NCBI GenBank assembly: GCA_023434855.1
Contig: JAEYSJ010000307.1
Location: forward strand, 1 to 31,325
DNA length: 31,325 nt
Origin: Bacillota bacterium
GTDB lineage: Bacteria > Bacillota_C > Negativicutes > JAEYSJ01
Direction of reading: 5' to 3'
The translations under genes were made by a program, and so were the position numbers. The notes beneath the pieces were generated by a model. The model did not search any database, was not told the DNA's origin, and saw only the letters and a program-made list of their open reading frames with translations. Shown one piece after another: positions 15,382 to 21,885 of the stretch. Every line of letters begins with the position of its first letter. Position 1 is the stretch's first letter.

Positions 15382-16353
15382 CTACCCACTATGTCGCCCG
15401 CCAAAACTTGCGGTCAAAAACTTACAGGCACAATCCAAAGCCCTTCGACTACTTACCAATTCTGTAGTGTTCATCTGAAAAACATGGTGCATTCCCTGCC
15501 AAACCTCAAGCTTCACCTTGTTACCGGCAGCAAGAGATCTTCTGGCGTAGCGTCGAGAGTCGTCGAGCAACAGCTCGTCACTGCCGACTTGAATGTATAC
15601 TGGGGGCATTCGCGCAGGTATAAAGAACAAGGGTGAAGCCCGGGAATCATCTGCTGGAAACTTGCCGAGATATTGCATTGCATCCTCACGAAGTTTATCG
15701 ATTGAAATCACCGGATCATCAAATGCTTTTGTTGATCCACTCAAGGTCAAGTCAGTCCATGGCGAGAAAAGAACGCATGCGGCAATGTCCGGAAACGATT
15801 CTCCCTGAGAGAATTGGCACTTTGTAACATTTGCTACCGATGAGAGCGCCAACCCTCCTCCGGCCGAGTCGCCGGCAACGGCGATTTGGCGGAATCCCTG
15901 CTGCAATAACCACCGTATTACATCAAGTGTCAGTTCATAAGCGACAGGAAGCTTTGCTTCCGGTGCAAGAGGATAATTCAGAACAAAAACCGCAATACCG
16001 GTCCGACTGGCAATCTGACTTCCAAGACCACGATACGCAGCTGCGGTCCCAAGGGTGTAGCACCCTCCGTGTAGGTAAAGAATGGCCCGGTCAGTGGGAA
16101 CATTCGGTGGTTTGCACCACCAACCATTGATACTGCCAACCGAAACACTCTCAAAGCTGATGCTGGGCACATTGGGCGTGAGGCCGACAAAACGATCATA
16201 TGTCGCACGTCTGCCGTCATAACTAGATGCGAAAAATTCAGCCATTTTTTTTCGCAGCACTTTCTCCTGATCTGTATCTTCCGGATCAAGCGGAACGATA
16301 ATTTCGGTAAAGGAGACTTCTTCGATATTGTTCTTCTTGCTTTCTATTAGCAT
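15382..16353 (-). CDS. Alpha/beta hydrolase, hormone-sensitive-lipase (HSL) family esterase
   Basis: The 323-residue protein shows LYLHGG (oxyanion-hole HGG, 95-97), the nucleophile elbow GDSAGG with Ser163, a likely acid Asp259 in GSDELL, and His290 in MHHVF. This is the complete triad of HSL-type carboxylesterases, which hydrolyse short- to medium-chain esters. ATG at 16353 is chosen because AGGAGG lies about twelve bases upstream; the longer TTG frame would start before it. There is no signal peptide, so it is cytoplasmic. The gene runs opposite to the neighbouring barrel gene and has more GC-rich codons. The end lies only 22 bases from the barrel gene stop. Natural substrate is unknown. 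Confidence 0.88.
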   Translation of the reverse strand: MLIESKKNNIEEVSFTEIIVPLDPEDTDQEKVLRKKMAEFFASSYDGRRATYDRFVGLTPNVPSISFESVSVGSINGWWCKPPNVPTDRAILYLHGGCYTLGTAAAYRGLGSQIASRTGIAVFVLNYPLAPEAKLPVAYELTLDVIRWLLQQGFRQIAVAGDSAGGGLALSSVANVTKCQFSQGESFPDIAACVLFSPWTDLTLSGSTKAFDDPVISIDKLREDAMQYLGKFPADDSRASPLFFIPARMPPVYIQVGSDELLLDDSRRYARRSLAAGNKVKLEVWQGMHHVFQMNTTELVSSRRALDCACKFLTASFGGRHSG

Positions 16354-16471
16354 ACGTTTTGCCGTCCCTCCTAACAATTCATTTTTAAATTACTTCCAAT
16401 GATTATGTGGTGTTTCTGCCCAACCCACTAAAATGGTATTTTGCAGCCTGCCTTTTTGCATGCAAATTGAT

Positions 16472-17026
16472 TCACCGCTCTGAAATACGCTTTATTGCCG
16501 AAGTGAGCTTTTTTACGGAAATAAAGCTACCCAATAGACCAATTACAATAATGATAACTATCCAAATAGGAGAATCACTTCTTTCCATTATTTCAGCCCG
16601 AAGCAATTGATAATTGATAACAGTAAATAACAGCAAAACAAAGAGAGTGGTCATGCTGATAAAAACGGCACTAAGTAACCTAATTTCTCCTTGTTTTTCA
16701 TTTGACAGCTTTAATATCTTTATATTATCAATTTTCGGCAAGTTAAGGTATGCCAGTGATCCCGGTGAATAGACAACTCAAAATGTTAAGGCAGTCATAA
16801 AGACAAATACTCCTAGCTGGATTAAGGGCAGTCGGAGCACATTACCCCACGTTTTCGCTTCCCATCTATTTGGAGCACCGGATAAATCAAAATGGACCGG
16901 AAAGGTATCTGGAAGAGCCGGATAGGTTGAAATGGCTAAATAGAAACTAAACGTCACTAAAACAAAAGATGCAAATTCTAAAGTAAGGATACTACGCAGT
17001 CTTTTTGTTGCTTCTTGAGATGCCAT
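16472..17026 (-). pseudogene. DUF1648 membrane protein gene interrupted by an in-frame TGA
   Basis: Reading from ATG 17026, six bases after GGGAGGA, gives a first membrane helix and then LPDTFPVHFDLSGAPNRW, the signature of DUF1648 proteins. A second helix ends in MTALTF, then comes TGA (16778-16780). The same frame continues VVYSPGSLAYLNLPKIDN and two further membrane helices up to TGA's downstream stop at 16472, about 184 codons in all. The reading frame is unbroken except for the one stop, so a recent TGG-to-TGA type change is the simplest cause. Two separate peptides or stop-codon readthrough are alternatives. Intact relatives take part in sensing or transport-linked functions that are poorly defined. 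Confidence 0.6.
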
Positions 17027-17198
17027 GATCATTCCTCCCTTTACAAATTATACCAGAGAAACGGGGGCAGGGATAGAATTTATGAGAGAGAGATAAAATA
17101 ATTGACTTCTTCTTCATACGTATTCATAGTGTTTAATTTCTTAATTCGCCTGGATAAATCTTTTCGTTCTGATCAGCTTATAAGGTGGTTTTTAAATC

Positions 17199-17711
17199 AT
17201 GCATATATTTCTTACAGGTGAAATACAAGTGGGAAAAAGCACGGTAATAGCCAAAACCCTTTCCTTATTAAAAATAACCCTTGGGGGCTTTAAAACGTAC
17301 TACGGTCCTGATAGGGAATCGCTAAACAAATTGCTATATATGAATCCTGCCCCTGAGCTAAAGAGTTTCAGGGAAGAAAATGCTGTGGTTCGTTTTTCTG
17401 ATGGTAACCCTCCCCAGACTTTAACAAAGAAATTTGATATCTACGGTGTTGAACTTATCAGGTCTGCCAGAACCAGCTCAAACTTGATTCTAATGGATGA
17501 ATGTGGCAGCCTGGAACGTGATGCCCTTGCTTTTCAGAAAGAAGTGATTGCTACTCTTGATGGCAATATCCCGGTTTTTGGCGTAATAAAAATGGCAAGC
17601 AAAGGTTGGATTGATCGTATCAGAAATCATCCAAAAGTGAAGCTAATCACAGTTACTAAAGAAAACCGTGATATTTTGCCCCAAATGTTAGCCCGTTACT
17701 TTGCTCCTTAA
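17199..17711 (+). CDS. Nucleoside-triphosphatase, THEP1 type
   Basis: The 170-residue protein starts MHIFLTGEIQVGKSTVIAK, with a Walker A loop at 7-15. It continues with the GGFKT segment at about 29-33 and a Walker B-like LILMDECGSLERDALAFQKE, the order seen in THEP1 NTPases (PF03266, usually about 170-180 residues). Relatives hydrolyse NTPs in vitro, and their cellular role is not settled; some are linked to cobalamin or tungsten-enzyme loci. AAGGTGG lies ten bases upstream, and a strong terminator follows within nine bases of the stop. It is a single-gene unit. Confidence 0.85.
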   Translation: MHIFLTGEIQVGKSTVIAKTLSLLKITLGGFKTYYGPDRESLNKLLYMNPAPELKSFREENAVVRFSDGNPPQTLTKKFDIYGVELIRSARTSSNLILMDECGSLERDALAFQKEVIATLDGNIPVFGVIKMASKGWIDRIRNHPKVKLITVTKENRDILPQMLARYFAP

Positions 17712-17719
17712 ACTTTTAT

Positions 17720-17742
17720 ACCCGCCTTTTGGCGGGTTTTTT
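17720..17742 (+). terminator. Intrinsic terminator after the NTPase gene
   Basis: ACCCGCC-TTTT-GGCGGGT followed by a T-run is a classic terminator, nine bases after the stop codon. Confidence 0.9.
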
Positions 17743-17781
17743 ATCGTTCTGGTCAGAAGATATTAAATTCCAAACAAGAAA

Positions 17782-17840
17782 ATATTGACAGTGCTACTAT
17801 AACAATGTTATAGTAGCACTGTCAATATAACGTCGTTATA
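17782..17840 (+). promoter_or_regulatory. 47-bp perfect palindrome with promoter and a second overlapping operator-like dyad
   Basis: Bases 17782-17804 and 17806-17828 are perfect complements around one central A. The core TATAAC-N3-GTTATA recurs 28 bp further on as TATAACG-T-CGTTATA (17826-17840). TTGACA (17785-17790) and TATAGT (17809-17814), 18 bases apart, form a plus-strand promoter. Because of the symmetry the same elements exist on the minus strand. Tandem dyads over a promoter, upstream of an operon that ends in a TetR gene, are best read as TetR operators. Confidence 0.65.
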
Positions 17841-17902
17841 GTAATTGCCTGTACAGGGCTCTCTGCGGGCGAGAGCCTTAAAGGAAGAGGGGGTAGAGTG
17901 TT

Positions 17903-19285
17903 ATGAAAATTGTTGTACTTAATGGAAGTCCCAAGGGTGAAACCAGTGTTACAATGCAATATGTAGCCTTCATTCAAAAAAAATTTCCTCAGCATGACTT
18001 TAAAATAATTTTGGTAGCCCAGCAGATTAGACAAATCGAAAGGGAAGATCGGTTATTCAGAGACATAACCGGGGAAATTAAAAACGCTGACGGCATACTG
18101 TGGGCTTTTCCGCTGTATATATTATTGGTTCATGCGCAATACAAACGTTTTATTGAGCTGATAACCGAGCGGGCGGCGGAAGATGTCTTTCGTGATAAAC
18201 ATACCGCCCTGCTGTCTACGTCCATTCACTTTTATGACCATACTGCTCATAACTACATGCACGGCATTTGTGATGATATGAATATGAAAGTTTATGGTTC
18301 ATTTTCTGCTGGAATGCAGGATTTATTTAAAGAAAAAGAGCAGGGGAAACTGCTCCATTTTTCGCAGGGATTTTTCGATGCAATTGAGCGTGACGCTCCT
18401 ACTGTCAAAGTGTTTCCGTCACTTATAAATCAAAGCCTGGAATACTTGCCTGGTTCATGTCGGTTGTCGGTTGACACCCGAGGGCGTAAAGTTGTTATTT
18501 TGACCGATGCTGAAGAATGTCAGTCCAATCTAAATCGAATGATCGACAGATTTGTCGCGCCTTTCACCGGGCAGGCAGAAGTCGTTAATTTGCGTAATAT
18601 AGATATAAAAGGTGGTTGTCTCGGCTGTCTTCGCTGCGGTTATGATAATACCTGCGCCTATAGCGGTAAAGATGGCTTTATCGATTTCTATAACAGCAAA
18701 GTGAAGACAGCCGATGTTTTGGTTATTGCGGGGAGCATTCGCGACAGATATCTCTCTTCACGATGGAAGACCTTCTTTGATAGAGGTTTTTTCAATACCC
18801 ATATGCCTTCACTTAGAGGAACGCAAATTGGTTTTTTGATCAGTGGACCTTTCGGTCAACTGCCAAATCTTCGACAAATTTTTGAAGCTTATGTAGAATG
18901 GCAGCAGGCCAACCTTGTGGGAATTGTAACTGATGAGCAGGCTGAATCCGGTAAGATTGATGAAATGATTGATGAACTGGCGCTGCGAAGTATCGAATAT
19001 ACAAACAGCCGGTATATCAGACCGGCAACTTTTCTCGGGGTGGGTGGAATGAAGATTTTTCGGGATGAAATATGGGGTCCGCTGCGATTTCCGTTTCACG
19101 CCGATCACCAGTTTTATAAAGGTAACGGAAGTTATGATTTTCCCCAGCAGGATTATGCTACCAGGATGCGTAACTTACTATTTGGGCTAATGATAAAGAT
19201 TCCGGCGATTCGCAAAGAGATTTACGGGAAATTACTGATAGACAAAATGGTTGAGCCCTACAAAAAATTGCTCGCCAAGATCTGA
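17903..19285 (+). CDS. Tandem flavodoxin-fold NAD(P)H oxidoreductase-like protein
   Basis: The 460-residue protein looks like two flavodoxin-type domains in one chain. Domain one (about 1-185) begins MKIVVLNGSPKGETSVTMQY, a typical FMN phosphate loop, and includes ILWAFPLYILLVHAQYKRFI. Domain two (about 200-400) begins KVVILTDAEECQSNLNRMI, has a cysteine group CLGCLRCGYDNTC where iron-sulfur flavoproteins carry one, and continues VKTADVLVIAGSIRDRYLSS. The second phosphate loop is degenerate, so it may not bind FMN. The final 60 residues are extra and basic. GAGGGGG lies nine bases upstream. The gene is first in an operon with a TetR repressor, and the promoter carries tandem dyads, so it is probably induced by a small molecule such as a quinone or another electrophile. 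Confidence 0.75.
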   Translation: MKIVVLNGSPKGETSVTMQYVAFIQKKFPQHDFKIILVAQQIRQIEREDRLFRDITGEIKNADGILWAFPLYILLVHAQYKRFIELITERAAEDVFRDKHTALLSTSIHFYDHTAHNYMHGICDDMNMKVYGSFSAGMQDLFKEKEQGKLLHFSQGFFDAIERDAPTVKVFPSLINQSLEYLPGSCRLSVDTRGRKVVILTDAEECQSNLNRMIDRFVAPFTGQAEVVNLRNIDIKGGCLGCLRCGYDNTCAYSGKDGFIDFYNSKVKTADVLVIAGSIRDRYLSSRWKTFFDRGFFNTHMPSLRGTQIGFLISGPFGQLPNLRQIFEAYVEWQQANLVGIVTDEQAESGKIDEMIDELALRSIEYTNSRYIRPATFLGVGGMKIFRDEIWGPLRFPFHADHQFYKGNGSYDFPQQDYATRMRNLLFGLMIKIPAIRKEIYGKLLIDKMVEPYKKLLAKI

Positions 19286-19302
19286 TTTATATTGGAGGCG
19301 CC

Positions 19303-19962
19303 ATGACGGAAACTAATGATTCAGTAAATACACGTACAGTTATTTTGGGGAAGGCGAGAGCACTTTTCCTGTTGCTAGGTTATCATAAAACGACAATGCG
19401 AAATATTGCCGAAGCTGCCGGTATTTCCACCGGCCCCCTGTATTTTCACTTTCGTAATAAAGCCGAAGTATTCTTTCATATTTGCAGCGAAGCATTTGAT
19501 TATCTAATTGCCGAATTTCGGAAAGCTGCAGGAGATGAAAGCCATGCCGCCCTGCGCCTCCGGGCTATTTATTATGCATACAAGCTTTTTTATTACCGGG
19601 AGCCGCAACTCTTTGAAATCATGCATTTAGCGACAAATCCGATGGGAGGTATTGACCTTCCCCAGACGCTGAAAGAAACGCTAAATCAGAAGTTTAAAGA
19701 ATTGGTTCGGATTATGGAAGGAGTTATACAGGAGGGTACTTCCCGTCAGGAATTACGGGCTGTTGACCCTTGCCGCTTAGCTCTCTACCTGTATTCTGCT
19801 GCTGAAGGCGTTTTCCTTGCAAACCGCACTGGTGTATTACAGCAGTTCGAAGTTAGTCTTGATGAAATGATCGAAACAGCGATTGATCTGATTGGTGTAG
19901 GAATGATAGAACTTAGTGGAGAGAATTCTTCAGAGCAGAAGAAAAATCCAATAACGATATAA
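19303..19962 (+). CDS. TetR/AcrR-family transcriptional regulator
   Basis: The 219-residue protein has the TetR DNA-binding domain at about 12-60: ILGKARALFLLLGYHKTTMR, then IAEAAGISTGPLYFHFRNKAEVFFHI, with the conserved recognition helix G-x-L-Y-x-H-F. The remaining helices form the ligand domain. ATG 19303 follows GGAGGC by six bases and lies 17 bases after the oxidoreductase stop, so the two are co-transcribed. The palindromes at 17782-17840 are its likely autoregulatory operators. The ligand cannot be told from sequence. Confidence 0.9.
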   Translation: MTETNDSVNTRTVILGKARALFLLLGYHKTTMRNIAEAAGISTGPLYFHFRNKAEVFFHICSEAFDYLIAEFRKAAGDESHAALRLRAIYYAYKLFYYREPQLFEIMHLATNPMGGIDLPQTLKETLNQKFKELVRIMEGVIQEGTSRQELRAVDPCRLALYLYSAAEGVFLANRTGVLQQFEVSLDEMIETAIDLIGVGMIELSGENSSEQKKNPITI

Positions 19963-19989
19963 GATTTGGGGTTACTAGGAGGTCTTTTC

Positions 19990-20616
19990 ATGCCTAATAT
20001 TATCTTTGACGTAGACGGGACGTTATGGAATACTACGGAAGTGGTAGCTAAAGCCTGGAACAAGGCAATTGCGGGATGCGGGAAGACGGCGGCGGTGGTG
20101 AGTGCGGATGTGTTAAAAAAAGAATTTGGCAAAACCATGCAGGAAATTGCCGATAATTTATTCTACGATGCCGATGAGAAAGCCAAAGAATTAATTTTAG
20201 AAAAGTGCTGCATTTATGAGCATGAGGCATTGGCGGAAAACACGGATGATCTCCTGTATCCGGGTGTAGCGGAGACAATAAAGCAACTGTCGGAGAAGTG
20301 TAGGTTATTTATTGTTAGCAATTGCCAGTCCGGCTATATTGAGCTGTTCATGAAAAGGGCAGGGATTGAGTCATATATTACGGACTGGGAATGCTTCGGC
20401 AACAACGGCAATGTGAAAGGTAAAAACATCATGCTGCTGATGAAAAGAAACAATATAACCGATGCCGTATATGTGGGTGATACTAAGGGCGATTGCGAGG
20501 CAGCGCGAATGGCCCGGATTCCGTTTGTTTTTGCCAAATACGGTTTCGGGAGTGTGGAAAACTACGATTGGGCGATCAGCGGGATCAAAGAGTTATTAGA
20601 AAGAGACATAGTTTAA
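19990..20616 (+). CDS. HAD-family phosphatase, phosphoglycolate-phosphatase-like
   Basis: The 208-residue protein has motif I FDVDGTLWN (nucleophile D7 and D9), motif II SNCQSGY, a lysine in KGKNIMLL and motif IV VYVGDTKGDCEAAR, with a helical cap in between. This is the Gph/PgmB-like subfamily. ATG at 19990 follows AGGAGG by seven bases; the longer TTG frame is rejected. It lies 27 bases after the tetR stop and could belong to the same transcript. The phosphorylated substrate is not predictable. Confidence 0.88.
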   Translation: MPNIIFDVDGTLWNTTEVVAKAWNKAIAGCGKTAAVVSADVLKKEFGKTMQEIADNLFYDADEKAKELILEKCCIYEHEALAENTDDLLYPGVAETIKQLSEKCRLFIVSNCQSGYIELFMKRAGIESYITDWECFGNNGNVKGKNIMLLMKRNNITDAVYVGDTKGDCEAARMARIPFVFAKYGFGSVENYDWAISGIKELLERDIV

Positions 20617-20630
20617 AGGAGGTGATTTCT

Positions 20631-21002
20631 TTGGAAGTTTTCAGTCGAATTGCCGAAGAGAGGATAAGTGAAGCAATAAGGAATGGCGAACTTGAAAACC
20701 TGCCGGGGAGGGGAAAGCCTTTGCATCTGGGTGAACTTTCCTGCGTACCCGAGGAACTGCGTATGTCTTATACTATTCTGAAGAACGCCGGTGTTCTTCC
20801 TGAGGAACTCCAGTTGCAGAGGGAAATCGTCTCGCTACAAAAATTGCTGAGCTGTTGCCATGAGGATGATGAAAAGACCGGGCTGAAGAAAAAGCTTAAC
20901 GAAAAGCTACTCCGGTTCAACCTATTGATGGAAAAAAGGCAAAGCAACTCCTCTGCCTGGCTAAAATATAAGGATAAACTGTATGGCATACTTGGTCGGT
21001 AG
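20631..21002 (+). CDS. DUF1992 (DnaJ-homologue-associated) family protein
   Basis: The 123-residue protein begins at TTG 20631, six bases after AAAGGAGGTG, and overlaps nothing; longer frames would run through the HAD gene. It opens EVFSRIAEERISEAIRNGEL, then ENLPGRGKPLHLGELSCVPE and ELRMSYTILKNAGVLPEELQ. This is the conserved core of DUF1992, also found in the eukaryotic DNAJC28 protein. The C-terminal half is a predicted coiled coil. The bacterial function is unknown. A long GC-rich terminator follows, ending the transcript that may begin at 17782. Confidence 0.85.
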   Translation: MEVFSRIAEERISEAIRNGELENLPGRGKPLHLGELSCVPEELRMSYTILKNAGVLPEELQLQREIVSLQKLLSCCHEDDEKTGLKKKLNEKLLRFNLLMEKRQSNSSAWLKYKDKLYGILGR

Positions 21003-21029
21003 TAACTTTTGTTGTTGATATTATGTATT

Positions 21030-21065
21030 CCCGGGTTGCCTGGCAGGCAACCCGGGAGTTTTTTT
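21030..21065 (+). terminator. Strong intrinsic terminator
   Basis: CCCGGGTTGCC and GGCAACCCGGG form an 11-pair GC-rich stem with a five-base loop, followed by AG and seven or more T. It isolates the mutase operon from upstream transcription. Confidence 0.9.
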
Positions 21066-21125
21066 AGAGAATATCCATAAGGAGACTTTTGAATGGAGGG
21101 TCCTTTTTTGATCATAATAAGTACC

Positions 21126-21154
21126 TTGAAAAATACGCTATAGCGTTATATAAT
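21126..21154 (+). promoter_or_regulatory. Promoter of the acyl-CoA mutase operon, with a palindrome in the spacer
   Basis: TTGAAA (21126-21131) and TATAAT (21149-21154) are 17 bases apart. Between them lies the perfect 12-bp palindrome ACGCTATAGCGT (21135-21146), a typical place for a repressor or a MerR-like activator to bind. No cobalamin riboswitch pattern is visible between here and the adenosyltransferase start at 21293. Confidence 0.65.
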
Positions 21155-21292
21155 TCTATCATAAAAGAATTCCCTTTTTTATGAACAATTAATTAAGTAA
21201 AGTTACTAACGATCAATCAGGAAAAATGGTCTTGCTTCGAGGTGATGATACACTGAATGATTTGAACAAGACGCAAAGAAAAGAGTGGAAGA

Positions 21293-21847
21293 ATGGCGGA
21301 AACACAAATAGTGGCATCAACCAGCGATAAACGCGGTCTGATTATGGTATTTACCGGCAATGGAAAAGGTAAGACGACAGCGGCTTTTGGCCAGGCCTTG
21401 CGGGCTGTCGGGCAGGGATTTAAGGTGTGCATTATCCAATTTATGAAGGGAAGGAAATATGGCGAAGTCCTTACAATGGAAAGATGTTTGCCTGAGGTTA
21501 CAGTCATACAGGCCGGGCTCGACAGGTTTGTAATGCGGGACAATCCGGATCCTGAAGATATTCAGCTCGCCAGGGACGGCTTTGAAAAGGCCAGGGAGAT
21601 CATTCAGGGAAATACCTATGACATGGTTATTCTGGATGAGATTAATGTTGCTGCCGATTTTCATTTGATTGCGGAGGACGACATTGTCCGTTTGATTTAT
21701 GCCAAACCGCCGGAATTAGACTTGATATTGACGGGACGGTATGCCTCTGAAAAGATTAGGGGGCTGGCCGATATGGTAAGTGAAGTTATGGAGGTCAAGC
21801 ACCACTATAACGCCGGGATGGACGGGCGGGCTGGCATAGAGTACTGA
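21293..21847 (+). CDS. cobO: Cob(I)yrinic acid a,c-diamide adenosyltransferase (CobO/BtuR type)
   Basis: The 184-residue protein carries the P-loop TGNGKGKTTAAFGQALR (about 21-37), then VCIIQFMKG and MVILDEINVA, as in the CobO/CobA/BtuR family that transfers the adenosyl group of ATP to cob(I)alamin. The C-terminal HHYNAGMDGRAGIEY is the family's usual ending (H-x-Y/F-x-x-G-x-x-A-x-x-G-I-E-x). It is the first gene of the mutase operon and supplies adenosylcobalamin for the mutase encoded 38 bases downstream. The ribosome binding site is modest (GAGTGGA). Confidence 0.93.
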   Translation: MAETQIVASTSDKRGLIMVFTGNGKGKTTAAFGQALRAVGQGFKVCIIQFMKGRKYGEVLTMERCLPEVTVIQAGLDRFVMRDNPDPEDIQLARDGFEKAREIIQGNTYDMVILDEINVAADFHLIAEDDIVRLIYAKPPELDLILTGRYASEKIRGLADMVSEVMEVKHHYNAGMDGRAGIEY

Positions 21848-21885
21848 GCCGGCTAAGAAATTTTATATTGGCAGGGGGGAGAAAG

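Noticed and set aside
16778..16780. Selenocysteine at the TGA of the DUF1648 gene
   Set aside because: Only a four-pair weak stem follows, and the family is not known for redox residues at that place.
21155..21292. Cobalamin riboswitch before the adenosyltransferase gene
   Set aside because: The leader is short and lacks the B12-box and the usual set of conserved blocks.
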